The translations under genes and the position numbers were made by a program. The notes beneath the pieces are model-generated. The model did no database searches and was not told the DNA's origin. It saw nothing but the letters and a program-made list of their open reading frames with translations. From Candidatus Bathyarchaeota archaeon (GTDB lineage: Archaea; Thermoproteota; Bathyarchaeia; 40CM-2-53-6), in the NCBI GenBank assembly GCA_005888745.1, contig VBBS01000030.1, positions 62,001 to 126,000 on the forward strand: a stretch of DNA of 64,000 nucleotides, in the 5' to 3' direction. Position 1 is the stretch's first letter; every line of letters starts with the position of its first letter. Of this stretch, positions 17,001-26,358 are shown one piece after another.

Positions 17001-20000
17001 AAGTTCATCCCAAATCACTCCAGTTCCTTCCGGAACCTATGGGCTCGAAGCGTCCTATTCTGGAGACGTTAACAACAATCCGATAACTAGTTCCTGCGCC
17101 TCTCTAACCGTTAACAAATCCAGCCCCACGATTACCACAAGCCTATCACTGACTACCATTCCGGTTGGATCTTCAGTTTTTGACTTGGCCACTATGACTG
17201 GTGGTTACCAGCCTGGTGGGACTGTAACCTATGTGTTTTTCAGCGGAGGTCTATGCACAGGGACCGCGACTACTGTTGGGTCACCGGTCACTGTGACGAA
17301 TGGAGTTGTACCCAGCTCTACGCCCCAGGGATTCAGTAACGCCGGCGCATACAGCTGGAACGCCGCGTATAATGGCGATGCAAACAACAACGCCATTACC
17401 AGTCCCTGCGAACCACTTACAGTTAGCAAGGCTAGCCCTACGATCAGTACTACTCTCTCCGCGAATCCAATAACAGTTGGTGGCTCAGTATCCGATTCTG
17501 CCGCTATGACTGGTGGCTTCCAGTCCGGAGGGACTGTTACGTACAACTGGTTCAGTGGCGGAACTTGCGGTGGCACAGCCAATGTGGTATCGACCGTGAA
17601 TGTTGCTAATGGAGGGATACCGAGTTCTACACCTCGAACTTTCAATTCTGTAGGCCCCTACAGCTGGAACGCCGTATATTCGGGAGATGCCAACAACAAT
17701 GGTACTCCGAGTAGCTGCGAACCTCTCTCCGTGATCCAGGCTGCTCCAAGCATAACAACCACGGTTTCGGGCAATAATATTCCAGTTGGAACACCTGTCC
17801 ATGATTCCGCGACTCTACCGAATGGGTTTAGCGCGGGCGGCACTGTGACGTATACGCTGTTCTCTGATGCAGGATGTACTGCCTCCGGAGTCGTCATCTC
17901 AACAGTCACCGTTGTCAACGGTGTCGTTCCAGATTCCTCAGCAACAAGCCCAACGCCCGCAGGGGCCTACAGCTTCCTGGCAACGTACAGCGGCGATGCG
18001 AACAACAAGCCTGTAACAGGCGCCTGCGAACCGTTCAATGTCTTGAAGACTAGTCCTGGAATCACGACAAGTTTATCGCTGACAACAATACCCGTTGGAT
18101 CCTCGGTTTCCGACTCAGCGACTGTGACTGGCGGTTACCAGCCAGGCGGAACTGTAACCTATGTATTCTTCGTTGGAAGCTCTTGCACAGGATCCTCGAC
18201 TACCGTCGGGTCCCCAGTCGCTGTGACGAATGGTGTCGTACCCGGGTCGGCACCTCAAACCTTCAACGGTGCAGCTGCGTACGGTTGGAGCGCTGTCTAT
18301 AGCGGCGATGCAAACAATAATCCAGTTACCAGCCTCTGCGAACCCCTTACCGTAAACAAGGCCAGTCCTTCCATCACTACAACTCTCTCCGCGAATCCAA
18401 TAACAGTTGGCGGTTCAGTCTATGATTCGGCCATGATGACGGGAGCGTTTCAAGCAGGAGGTTCTGTGACTTACTCCTGGTTTACAACGGCCGACTGTAC
18501 CGGTTCTGCTACCACGGTTTCCACGGTCACCGTCAACCTTGGAGTTGTGCCTAGTTCGTCCCTTCAGGGGTTTTCCTCTGCGGGCTTATTCAGCTGGAAC
18601 GCGCGCTACTTTGGGGACTCCAACAATAATCCTGCGACTAGTCCATGCGAGCCGCTCACCGTAAGCAAGGCAAGTCCGACCGTTAGCACGAATCTCTCCG
18701 TGAATCCTGTAACCGTTGGCGGATCAGTGTCCGACTTCGCTACTATGACCGGGGGTTTCCAGGCTGGCGGCTCTGCGACATACTTTCTGTTTTCGGCCGC
18801 CGACTGCACCGGCCTTAAGAGTCCAGTTTCTGTTGTTAGCGTGAGCAGTGGCGTCATACCCAGTTCTATTCCTCAACCTTTCAACACCGCCGGTCTCTAC
18901 AGCTGGAACCTTGGGTACAGCGGGGACGCCAACAACAACGCGTCGACCAGTCTTTGCGAGCCTCTAACGGTGAATAAGGCAAATCCTTCGATAAACACCA
19001 CCCTGTCGCAAACAACCGTGGTAGTTGGGAACTCGGTCTCTGCTTCTGCAACTCTAACAAACAGTTTTCAAGCAGGTGGAACGGTCACGTACAGTTTCTT
19101 CTCCGGTTCGACTTGCAGTGGATCTGCAACTGTCGTCGGCTCTCCCGTTACCGTATCGAATGGTGTCGTTCCGAATTCTGCGTCTCAGACCTTCAACAAC
19201 GCAGGACCGTACAGCTGGAATGCGGTATACAGTGGTGATGCGAACAATAACATCGCCAACAGTACTTGCACAGCGCTTACCGTTAATCCGATAGGCGTGG
19301 CGATTGGTGCTTCTCTGTCCTCACCGACGATAGTCGTGGGGGGGTCAGTATTCGACTCCGCTGTATTGACAGGTGCCTTTAGCACTGCTGGTGGAACAGT
19401 CACGTACAATCTCTTCTCTAGCGGAATATGTTCAGGACCTCCCTCACTAGTCTCCAAAGTGACTGTTACTAATTCAGCTATTCCGAATTCTAGGCCTGTC
19501 ATTTTCAACAGCACGGCTCCGGTCAGCTGGAATGCTGTCTACAGCGGGGATGCTAACAATGCTCCTGCAACAAGTCTCTGCGAGCCAGTCACCGTCGCCA
19601 AAGCAACTCCAACACTGGCCACAACAGTATCGGCAGCGTCTGCAACCATTGGCACTGCTTTCCACGACTCGGCCATGCTGACGGGAGCGTACAACGCGGG
19701 AGGGACCGTCTCCTACAGTATGTTCATCAATAATGCGTGCTCGGGCAGCGGTACTCCAGTTGGGAGTCCAGTAGTTGTGACAGGTGGGGTTGTACCTGAT
19801 TCCGGTTCAATTACCCCGTCTCCAGCAGGACCCTACTCATTCCAAGCCTCCTACAGCGGCGATACGAACAACAATGTTGCATTGAGCCCATGCGAACTCT
19901 TCGCAGTAACCAAGATCACCCCAACTGTTACAACCACGCTTTCAGCTAACTCGATAATAGTTGGCGGCTCTGCCTATGACTCTGCTACCATTGTAGGTGG

Positions 20001-22806
20001 TTACAGCTTAGGAGGAACAGTAACCTACAGTTACTTCCAGAATTCGAACTGTGCTGTTCCTGGTATAACCGTCGGTCCCACAGTGACCATAACAAACGGG
20101 GTGGTGCCGGATTCTTCACCTCAGACATTGAGCTCCGCAGGACCGTACAGTTGGAACGCAGTCTACAATGGAGATCAAAACAATAACCCTGTCGCAAGCG
20201 CGTGCGAACCCTTCACGGTCAACAAGGCCAGCTCTTCTATTAGTACAACTCTCTCCCAGAATCCTATCACAGTTGGCGGCTCAGTTTTCGATTCTGCAGC
20301 ATTGACACGCGCTACCAGCAATGCCGGTGGAACGGTCACGTACAACTGGTTCACTGGAGCCACATGCAGCGGTGCGTTGACAATCTTACCGTCAGTGACC
20401 GTGGTAAATGCCGGAGTACCGAACTCCGTATCTCAAAAGTTCGATTCCGTAGGGCCCTATAGTTGGAACGCTCTCTATTCGGGCGATGCGAACAATAATG
20501 CCGCTACGAGCACTTGCGAGCCACTAACCGTCAACCCCGCATCAGGAGCCACAATCTCCACATTCCTATCACCCTCAATAATCACCGTCGGCGGATCCGT
20601 GACGGATTCCGCAACCCTGACCGGAGTCACACCCGGGGCTGGAGGAACTGTCACCTACAACTCGTTCCAGACGACATCATGCACCGGAACATCGGCAGTT
20701 GTGTCAACTGTTACTGTCGTCAACGGGATCGTTCCGGGTTCGGCGTCCAAGACCTTCATCACAGCAGGCTCTTTCAGCTGGAACGCCGTCTACAACGGAG
20801 ATCCAAACAATGTTGGTGGTGCTACGAGCGCCTGTGAGCCTCTCACTGTGAACCAGGCTAACCCCAGCATAACAACGACAATATCTAACAGCAACGTTCC
20901 TGTAGGGAATACTGTCCATGACTCGGCAAGCCTGTCAAATGGCTTTAACGCTGGAGGCACTGTAACATACACTCAGTTCCCCAATCTGCTCTGCGCCGGA
21001 TCGGGAACGGCCTTCTCCACGGTCTCAGTTAGCAACGGTGTAATTCCAGATTCCTCGGCAACAAGTCCAGCTCCAGCGGGAAGCTACAGCTTCCAAGCCT
21101 CCTACAGTGGAGACCAGAATAACAAAGCCGCAACAAGCTCTTGCGAACCGTTCAACGTTCTAAAGGTCACTCCGACGATCACATCAAATCTATCACCGAC
21201 TACGGTAGCAGTTGGATCATCAGTTTCTGACACAGCCACTATGACCGGTGCATTCCAGGCAAAGGGAACGGTCACTTACACTCTCTACACAGGCAATGCT
21301 TGTTCCGGTATTCCAACCCCTATCTCGACCGTTACCGTAACCAACAGTATTATTCCATCTTCGTCTCCCGCGACCCCAGGCTCAGTAGACTCATTCTCAT
21401 GGAGAGTGGCGTACACTGGGGATGAAAACAACAATCCAGCCACCAGTAATTGCGCCGGTTTGGTTGTCACTAAGACGAGTCCGGCAATCACTACCAGTCT
21501 GCAATTCCTAACGATCAGTGTCGGCGATCCTGTCTACGACTCCGCGACCCTGGCAGGAGGCTTCCGGGCGGGTGGAACTGTCACCTACAGTTTCTACTCT
21601 GGCTCAACATGCGGTGGATCGGGAACGGTCGTTGGGTCTCCAGTCGTTGTCCTTAGCGGAATTATTCCCAACTCTGCATCTCAGAGCTTCACCCTTGCTG
21701 GGCCCTACAGCTGGAATGCGGCATACAGTGGAGATCTAAACAACAACCAGGCTACCAGCGCCTGTGAACCTGTTAACGTTGTCCAGGCGGCGTCAGGGGT
21801 TACCCTGCTACCAGCACGATCGATTACTGTAGGTAACTCGATTATCTTCTCCGCCACTCTTGTACAAACTACTAGCAATGCTGGGGGAACCGTTACCTAC
21901 AATCTTTACCCCAGCGGAGACTGCCAGGGAACCGCGACTCCCATCTCGACTGTAACAGTTACGAATCGAGCAATTCCGCAATCAAGGTCTTGGCAATTCA
22001 CTTCGGCGGGGACCTTCGGTTGGAATGCCGTTTACAGCGGTGACCCGAACAATGCTCATGCTACCAGCTCGTGTGGACCGATTCCGGTCAGCAAAGCGAC
22101 CCCAACGCTCTCTATGACACTTTCAGCCAGCGCGATCTCAAAGGGCAGCGCTCTGTCGGGCTCCGCGACCCTGACTGGCGGATTCGTAGCTGGAGGAACA
22201 CTAGCGTACAACCAGTTCTCTTCCGCGGATTGCACTGGGACACCGGCTCTCGTGGCGAATGTAACCGTGAGCAACAATGTTGTACCTTCCTCGCCTTCGC
22301 AGACGTTCGCAGGCGATGGAAAATTCGGGTGGAACGCAATCTACAGTGGAGACTCTAACAACAGCCCGGGCATAGGTCCGTGCAAAGCAGTGACAGTGAC
22401 CGCTCCACCTCTCCTTTCGGTCCCTGGCTCCCAGTCAGTCAATTCCGGCTCTATCATTCGTTTCACGGTCAATGCGACTGATCCCTCTTGGAACAACATT
22501 ACTCTCACAGCCTCAGGCCTCCCTACGGGAGCTTCGTTCGCGGTTGCGCAGTCGCGCACAGGAAGCACTTCGTCTATCTTTTCTTGGACGCCTTCTGATT
22601 CTCAGGCTTCAGCGGACTACAAGGTGACCTTCACAGTCGACGATGGCCACGGAGGCAAGACGAGCTCACAGGTGACCATTCACGTGACCGGGATAAACAG
22701 GTCAGGTTCTCTAAACAACGCCATACCATACTTTGTTATCGCCCTTATCGCAGGAACAGCCGTTGTGCTTGCAACCCCCCTCATGTTGAGACGGTTTCGG
22801 AAATAA
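14068..22806 (+). CDS. Giant cell-surface protein with 25 Ig-like repeats and C-terminal anchor
   Basis: A 2,912-codon frame from TTG 14068; the frame is open upstream to about 13980 and natural there, so this start is an artefact of the frameshift. The first 180 residues hold two Ig-like modules. Then come 25 tandem domains of about 104 residues, each with GTVTYSFFSG-type strands, a paired Cys, and SWNAVYSGDANNN near the end; they resemble Ig-like domain 3 of adhesins. A putative Ig domain (PGSQSVNSGSIIRF...) follows, then one membrane helix (FVIALIAGTAVVLATPLML) and RRFRK. It would form a long extracellular stalk carrying the phosphoesterase at its tip. Confidence 0.9.
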   Translation: MNNFAGTVALSPTSSPPGLTFSLSPMSVPIPSKGSGSATLSVTGSAPGNYTVTVDATNGPTSHAVVVRVRVLGDFTMSSTKTALTLSPGSIDSSIIITLIGSGKYSGIVNLAGSVTPSGPTASLGQTSLKLKATSTSDGTNSTILTVNAGMVSGTYRINVTATSGLLFHSTIITLTVTKANPTITTTLSASTIPAGGSVSDSLTLTGATTNAGGSVTYQVFAGNACTGSPIFSQIVVVTNGVVPSSRLVQFNATGSFQWQATYSGDANNFPSPPSSCGLELLTVKPTATSVTTKLSSVSIFPGQVANDSATLTGFFGGSSTGGTATYSVFVGNACTGTLVFTQTVNVNSANGAIPTSRNVQFNTTNTYQWQVAYNGDANNGASTSPCGSETLSVGKATPSISTALSASSIIVGNSVADTATVTGGTTPTGTVTFSIYSGTACSGTAVATKIVPLASGSAGPVSVIFNSTGTFNWQAVYNGDASNNVTTSACLTETLTVGKAAPTVAESVSATTIVVGNSVNANATVSGGFSPVGTVTFSVFAGNSCSGTLLASKTLTLASGTAGPFSVVFNSTGTFNWQAAYNGDANNNPNTSPCKSLVVGKANPSITTILSSTSPAVGGSVSDSASMINGFQASGTVTYSFFTGNSCSGTGTSVGSPVTVTGGVVPSSSSQAFNTAGPYSWNAAYSGDANNNLATSPCEPLTVSKANPAIATLLSQNTIAVGSSVTDSATLTNSFQAGGTVTYSIFSGPTCGGTATIVGSPVAVSNGIVPNSLSQTFNTAGPYSWNAAYSGDTNNNVATSACEPLTVNPKGVSIATNLSSTTITVGSSVFDSATITGATSTAGGTITYNLFTSGTCSGSSSVVSTLAVANAVAPNSRSVTFNSTTSASWNAVYSGDANNSGASSACEPLAVNKTSPTIATSLSANPITVGQSITESATLTGSFQAGGSVSYLEFSTGACSGSSTIVSTVTVTNNVIPSSSQITPVPSGTYGLEASYSGDVNNNPITSSCASLTVNKSSPTITTSLSLTTIPVGSSVFDLATMTGGYQPGGTVTYVFFSGGLCTGTATTVGSPVTVTNGVVPSSTPQGFSNAGAYSWNAAYNGDANNNAITSPCEPLTVSKASPTISTTLSANPITVGGSVSDSAAMTGGFQSGGTVTYNWFSGGTCGGTANVVSTVNVANGGIPSSTPRTFNSVGPYSWNAVYSGDANNNGTPSSCEPLSVIQAAPSITTTVSGNNIPVGTPVHDSATLPNGFSAGGTVTYTLFSDAGCTASGVVISTVTVVNGVVPDSSATSPTPAGAYSFLATYSGDANNKPVTGACEPFNVLKTSPGITTSLSLTTIPVGSSVSDSATVTGGYQPGGTVTYVFFVGSSCTGSSTTVGSPVAVTNGVVPGSAPQTFNGAAAYGWSAVYSGDANNNPVTSLCEPLTVNKASPSITTTLSANPITVGGSVYDSAMMTGAFQAGGSVTYSWFTTADCTGSATTVSTVTVNLGVVPSSSLQGFSSAGLFSWNARYFGDSNNNPATSPCEPLTVSKASPTVSTNLSVNPVTVGGSVSDFATMTGGFQAGGSATYFLFSAADCTGLKSPVSVVSVSSGVIPSSIPQPFNTAGLYSWNLGYSGDANNNASTSLCEPLTVNKANPSINTTLSQTTVVVGNSVSASATLTNSFQAGGTVTYSFFSGSTCSGSATVVGSPVTVSNGVVPNSASQTFNNAGPYSWNAVYSGDANNNIANSTCTALTVNPIGVAIGASLSSPTIVVGGSVFDSAVLTGAFSTAGGTVTYNLFSSGICSGPPSLVSKVTVTNSAIPNSRPVIFNSTAPVSWNAVYSGDANNAPATSLCEPVTVAKATPTLATTVSAASATIGTAFHDSAMLTGAYNAGGTVSYSMFINNACSGSGTPVGSPVVVTGGVVPDSGSITPSPAGPYSFQASYSGDTNNNVALSPCELFAVTKITPTVTTTLSANSIIVGGSAYDSATIVGGYSLGGTVTYSYFQNSNCAVPGITVGPTVTITNGVVPDSSPQTLSSAGPYSWNAVYNGDQNNNPVASACEPFTVNKASSSISTTLSQNPITVGGSVFDSAALTRATSNAGGTVTYNWFTGATCSGALTILPSVTVVNAGVPNSVSQKFDSVGPYSWNALYSGDANNNAATSTCEPLTVNPASGATISTFLSPSIITVGGSVTDSATLTGVTPGAGGTVTYNSFQTTSCTGTSAVVSTVTVVNGIVPGSASKTFITAGSFSWNAVYNGDPNNVGGATSACEPLTVNQANPSITTTISNSNVPVGNTVHDSASLSNGFNAGGTVTYTQFPNLLCAGSGTAFSTVSVSNGVIPDSSATSPAPAGSYSFQASYSGDQNNKAATSSCEPFNVLKVTPTITSNLSPTTVAVGSSVSDTATMTGAFQAKGTVTYTLYTGNACSGIPTPISTVTVTNSIIPSSSPATPGSVDSFSWRVAYTGDENNNPATSNCAGLVVTKTSPAITTSLQFLTISVGDPVYDSATLAGGFRAGGTVTYSFYSGSTCGGSGTVVGSPVVVLSGIIPNSASQSFTLAGPYSWNAAYSGDLNNNQATSACEPVNVVQAASGVTLLPARSITVGNSIIFSATLVQTTSNAGGTVTYNLYPSGDCQGTATPISTVTVTNRAIPQSRSWQFTSAGTFGWNAVYSGDPNNAHATSSCGPIPVSKATPTLSMTLSASAISKGSALSGSATLTGGFVAGGTLAYNQFSSADCTGTPALVANVTVSNNVVPSSPSQTFAGDGKFGWNAIYSGDSNNSPGIGPCKAVTVTAPPLLSVPGSQSVNSGSIIRFTVNATDPSWNNITLTASGLPTGASFAVAQSRTGSTSSIFSWTPSDSQASADYKVTFTVDDGHGGKTSSQVTIHVTGINRSGSLNNAIPYFVIALIAGTAVVLATPLMLRRFRK
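14600..22395 (+). repeat. 25 tandem Ig-like repeats, about 312 bp each
   Basis: Each unit starts with a linker such as KANPSITTTLS, continues with a VGGSV(S/Y)DSATLTG strand, and ends with the GDANNN turn and a Cys-Glu-Pro-Leu-Thr-Val strand. DNA copies have diverged but the protein period is constant. Units 7, 16 and 20 use a different linker (PKGVSI, PIGVAI, PASGATI), spaced 9 and 4 units apart. Units 12-13 closely resemble 9-10, which suggests block duplications. Confidence 0.85.
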
Positions 22807-23006
22807 CTCCAGCTAGCCCAGGAAGCCAGGGAGCCGTGACGGTAGTGGGCTGGGGAGATACTAGCTTCAACCGCCCGTTGCTACGTTCAAAGCATTGTTC
22901 GTTGAAAAGATGATGCTCTTTCCCTCGGAGATTCGTTCTCGCTCTTGTATACATGTTTTGACAGCAAGAAACGGAGTCAAACTACTTATTTTCTCACGTC
23001 CGTTAC

Positions 23007-24137
23007 ATGCATATGCTAACGTTTGACAATAGTGGTCCGGAATTGCAAGTGGCAAATGTAGGCGCGGGAAATGTCCTTACTGATGAAGCGAAATGGAAGG
23101 CAGTATTGTCCAGAGACGCGCATTTTGAAGGAGTATTCGTATTTGCGGTTCGCTCAACCGGAATCTATTGTCGACCGTCATGCCCAGCTCGGCGGTCAAG
23201 CAGGGATAATGTCGCTTTCTTCGCGGGGCCTGATGATGCAGAACGGTCAGGTTTTCGACCGTGCCGCCGTTGCAATCCCAGAGACGCTCGGTCATTCTCT
23301 GCATCGGCATGGGTGTACGAAATATGCGCCTTCATTGACGCGAACCTTGGCAAGAGGCTAACTCTCTCAACCCTTGCTGCGCACGCGGACCTTAGCCCGT
23401 TCCATCTCCAGCGGACATTCAAGAAAGTCCTAGGAGTTTCGCCTCGTCAATATGTGGAGTCTCGCCGGCTTGCAAAAATGAAACGATTTCTGAGGGATGG
23501 GGAAACGGTAAACAACTCGCTCTACAATGCAGGTTTCTCTTCTAGGAGCCGAGTTTACGAGAAAATTTCAAGCGGGCTCGGCGCAAACCCTGGAGCGATT
23601 CGCCAAGGCGGGAGAGGGTTGCAGATTCGGTACACGATCGTTGACTCGCCTGTCGGGCGTCTACTTGTAGGAGCCACTGAGCGAGGAGTCTGCGCCGTCT
23701 GCATGGGGGACTCTGACCGGACCGTCGAGACTGTGCTTGCTGAGGACTATCCCGCTGCAAATCTTCATCGCAACGATGACGGAATGAAGGAGTGGGCGGA
23801 TGCATTCGTCAGATATTTCGCTGGCCAATCTTCTCTCAGACTTCCCCTCGACGTTACGGGCACAACGTTCCAGTGGAAGGTCTGGAAGAAGATCCAGTCC
23901 ATTCCTTACGGTAAGACCGCCACCTACAGCGGGATTGCAGATGCTCTCGGAGCTCCCCAGGCCTCGCGTGCAGTAGCGAGAGCATGTGCTACAAATCCAG
24001 TCGCACTAGTGATTCCCTGCCATCGCGTGATCGGTAAAGACGGAGGACTGCATGGCTATCGATGGGGTAATAAGAGAAAACTCACCCTGCTCAATTTGGA
24101 GCAGAGAGCGCTGGTTAGCAAGCGATCCGATTGTTGA
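23007..24137 (+). CDS. ada: Ada-type bifunctional DNA alkylation repair protein / AraC regulator
   Basis: A 376-residue protein with the complete bacterial Ada architecture. The N-terminal zinc domain has C55, C59, C86 and C89 with the same spacing as E. coli Ada (YCRPSCPAR ... RPCRRCNP), an AraC helix-turn-helix follows (about 103-190), and the C-terminal methyltransferase has the active site IPCHRVIG with acceptor C338. It repairs methylphosphotriesters and O6-methylguanine by suicidal methyl transfer; in bacteria the methylated form activates transcription. Full-length Ada is uncommon in archaea, so acquisition from bacteria is likely. A TACTTATTTT element at 22982 is the probable TATA box. 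Confidence 0.93.
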   Translation: MHMLTFDNSGPELQVANVGAGNVLTDEAKWKAVLSRDAHFEGVFVFAVRSTGIYCRPSCPARRSSRDNVAFFAGPDDAERSGFRPCRRCNPRDARSFSASAWVYEICAFIDANLGKRLTLSTLAAHADLSPFHLQRTFKKVLGVSPRQYVESRRLAKMKRFLRDGETVNNSLYNAGFSSRSRVYEKISSGLGANPGAIRQGGRGLQIRYTIVDSPVGRLLVGATERGVCAVCMGDSDRTVETVLAEDYPAANLHRNDDGMKEWADAFVRYFAGQSSLRLPLDVTGTTFQWKVWKKIQSIPYGKTATYSGIADALGAPQASRAVARACATNPVALVIPCHRVIGKDGGLHGYRWGNKRKLTLLNLEQRALVSKRSDC

Positions 24138-24200
24138 AGAGAATCCTCAAATCTTCAAGATCTCGTAGCTGTGCGTGGCAAGAGTGGTTAGGTAGGGCCT

Positions 24201-25064
24201 ATGTCAAGTGCCAATATGGCTGGTAAGATATGCCTCGTTACAGGCGGGAATTCCGGTATAGGCAAGGCAACAGCCATCGGATTGGCAAAGATGAGGGCGA
24301 CCGTTGTCATAGCCACTCGGAGCAGGGAGAAAGGGCAGACGGCTGTTAGTGACATTATCGTGAAAAGTGGAAACAAGAACGTCGAACTGATCCAGGCTGA
24401 CATGTCCTCGCAAGACTCGATCCACCAGTTGGCTGACGAGTTCAGGGCCAAGCACGAGAAACTACACGTTCTAATCAACAACGCCGGAGTCTATCTGACC
24501 AAACGGACCACCACTTCGGATGGGTTCGAATCAACATTCGCAGTCAACCATCTTGGACCCTTTCTCCTGACAAGCCTTCTACTAGACATCCTAAAGGCAA
24601 GCGCTCCCTCCCGCATCGTCAACGTGACATCAGATGCCCACAAAGGCGCGAACATCCGTTTCGATGATCTTCAAGGTGAAAAGAGGTTTTCAGGTTGGCA
24701 AGCGTACGGTCAGTCAAAGCTGGCGATGATACTCTTTACTCATGAGCTGGCAAAGAGGCTCGAGGGTAGTGGAGTTACGGTGAACAGTGCCCATCCCGGG
24801 GTTGTCCGGACGAACTTTGCAAAGAACAACGGCGGGCTTGTCATGCTAGGTTTCAGATTCCTCGGGATATTTTTCATAAGTCCCGAATCGTCTGCTAAGA
24901 GGATTCTTTACGTCGCCACATCCCCTGATTTGGATGGCGTGACCGGCAAATACTTCACCAAGATGCGCGAGACAAGATCTTCACCGGAATCCTACGACGA
25001 TGACTCAGCTAAACGATTGTGGCTAGTAAGCGAGCAGCTTGCCAAACTATCTCCCTCACCTTGA
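24201..25064 (+). CDS. Short-chain dehydrogenase/reductase (retinol-dehydrogenase-like)
   Basis: A 287-residue classical SDR. The dinucleotide-binding motif is TGGNSGIGKA (about residues 14-23), then NNAG after strand 4, SDAHKG near the catalytic Ser, and YGQSK as the catalytic Tyr-x-x-x-Lys. The overall sequence resembles retinol dehydrogenase/WW-oxidoreductase-type SDRs that use NADP(H). The substrate is unknown. It follows ada on the same strand with a 64-bp gap, so co-transcription is possible but not required. Confidence 0.92.
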   Translation: MSSANMAGKICLVTGGNSGIGKATAIGLAKMRATVVIATRSREKGQTAVSDIIVKSGNKNVELIQADMSSQDSIHQLADEFRAKHEKLHVLINNAGVYLTKRTTTSDGFESTFAVNHLGPFLLTSLLLDILKASAPSRIVNVTSDAHKGANIRFDDLQGEKRFSGWQAYGQSKLAMILFTHELAKRLEGSGVTVNSAHPGVVRTNFAKNNGGLVMLGFRFLGIFFISPESSAKRILYVATSPDLDGVTGKYFTKMRETRSSPESYDDDSAKRLWLVSEQLAKLSPSP

Positions 25065-25129
25065 CTGCCCATCGCCCATGCTGACGCCTCCTGAGAGTGG
25101 ATAGATTCAGGGAACTTGTGATGAATGGT

Positions 25130-25963
25130 TCAAGGCTCGATCGGTTCTGTTCCGTATGGTCCGACCTTCTTCGAGACAATGAAGAGTCGGACGGATAAGC
25201 CAACGCTCTTTGAGAGGATACGGTCTGTTGTCTTGACAAATCCTCTTGCGATTCGATTCCTTATGTCATCGTAACTAGGCTCTCTCCCTCCCAAGACCCT
25301 AACGGTCTCGAAACCGTATTTCTCGAGAAGCTCCCTGAGTGCCCTCAATGTTACCGAGTGAATATATTTTGTTGGCTTCTGTCTAGGGTAGAAACTTGGC
25401 ATTCCTACAATGTGTTTCATAGACACGCTAATGTTCGGGGGCTGGTACCCCAGCCCAAGACTCACTCTGTTAACCCACCATCCTAGATTCGGCACAGAAA
25501 GAGCGAAGATTCCGCCAAGCTTCAGGACCCTGTTAGTCTCGCTAAGCAAATTATCGTAAGACTTGAAGTAGTTCAGGAGTCCGAAGCTAGTGGCCAGGTC
25601 AGCTGTCTCGGCCGAAAATGGCAGCGGATCGTTCTCTAGGTCCACTTGATATGTTTTGATGCCTCTGCCTCTGGCAACTTCTAGCCGGTTCTCATCCTCA
25701 TCGATACCCAACGCTTCTTGGAATCCTAATGTTTCCTTTAGTGACTTGGCGATGAAGCCGTATCCGACTCCGAGATCGACTAACCTCTCTCGTCCTTCCA
25801 GTTGTTCGTCTATGACCGAAATTAGCCTGAGGGCGAGATTCCTATCATGTTTGAAAATGAAGAGAGAGGCACTAGACTCGATATCCTGCTCGGACGCACC
25901 ATCGGGAAACATAGGAGGCCGGTCCAACGTCAGAGGACCTTCGCTGGTAAGCAACGGTTTCAT
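25130..25963 (-). CDS. Class I SAM-dependent methyltransferase
   Basis: A 277-residue protein with SAM motif LVDLGVGYGFIAKSL (about 61-75), ALGIDEDENRLEVAR as motif II, and a conserved late block VLKLGGIFALSVPNLGWW. It has the length and layout of methyltransferases acting on small molecules or glycans. No neighbouring gene hints at a substrate. It converges on the SDR gene. Confidence 0.85.
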   Translation of the reverse strand: MKPLLTSEGPLTLDRPPMFPDGASEQDIESSASLFIFKHDRNLALRLISVIDEQLEGRERLVDLGVGYGFIAKSLKETLGFQEALGIDEDENRLEVARGRGIKTYQVDLENDPLPFSAETADLATSFGLLNYFKSYDNLLSETNRVLKLGGIFALSVPNLGWWVNRVSLGLGYQPPNISVSMKHIVGMPSFYPRQKPTKYIHSVTLRALRELLEKYGFETVRVLGGREPSYDDIRNRIARGFVKTTDRILSKSVGLSVRLFIVSKKVGPYGTEPIEP

Positions 25964-26025
25964 ATTCTCTGAACACTCCTTTTCCGGCCTGAGTAATCGC
26001 TTAGTCGACGACCATGACGACTTCG

Positions 26026-26229
26026 TTAGTAGGGCAAGGCTCGGGAAGCAACCCCGTCTTCGCCGTTGGTTATCAATGTTGCTGGATATTCAGCCTTAAC
26101 GGTGAGTTCTCTACCAGACCATTTTGCGCGCAGGGTCGTCTTCCTGAGTTGTCTCTCGTCCTCTTGTCTCATGAATTCAAGCCCAACGAACTCTACCTCT
26201 GTCAGTTCGAAGGGTCCGACTGAGGGCAC
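26026..26229 (-). CDS. Hypothetical protein of 67 residues
   Basis: From a GTG start: PSVGPFELTEVEFVGLEFM, then RQLRKTTLRAKWSGRELTVK. The amino-acid composition looks like a small beta-rich protein, and the opposing frames look poorer. No family recognised and no clear promoter. Confidence 0.35.
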   Translation of the reverse strand: MPSVGPFELTEVEFVGLEFMRQEDERQLRKTTLRAKWSGRELTVKAEYPATLITNGEDGVASRALPY

Positions 26230-26358
26230 TAGAATTTCCCTCCGCTAGTGTTAAGATGTTTCCCCAGGGCGGATATTAGGCGTCGTGGTACAGTTGTCAA
26301 AAGCCCGGTTATTCATGCGATATATATCGGGTTTTTGGAAAGACCTATTCGAACTAGC

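Noticed and set aside
14600-22395. Regular repeats considered as a CRISPR array
   Set aside because: The period is about 312 bp and encodes protein domains; there are no short identical repeats with unique spacers and no cas genes in the window.
15498-22568. Many open frames antisense to the giant Ig-repeat protein
   Set aside because: They recur with the repeat period and have the same Val/Pro-rich composition, so they are shadows of the coding strand.
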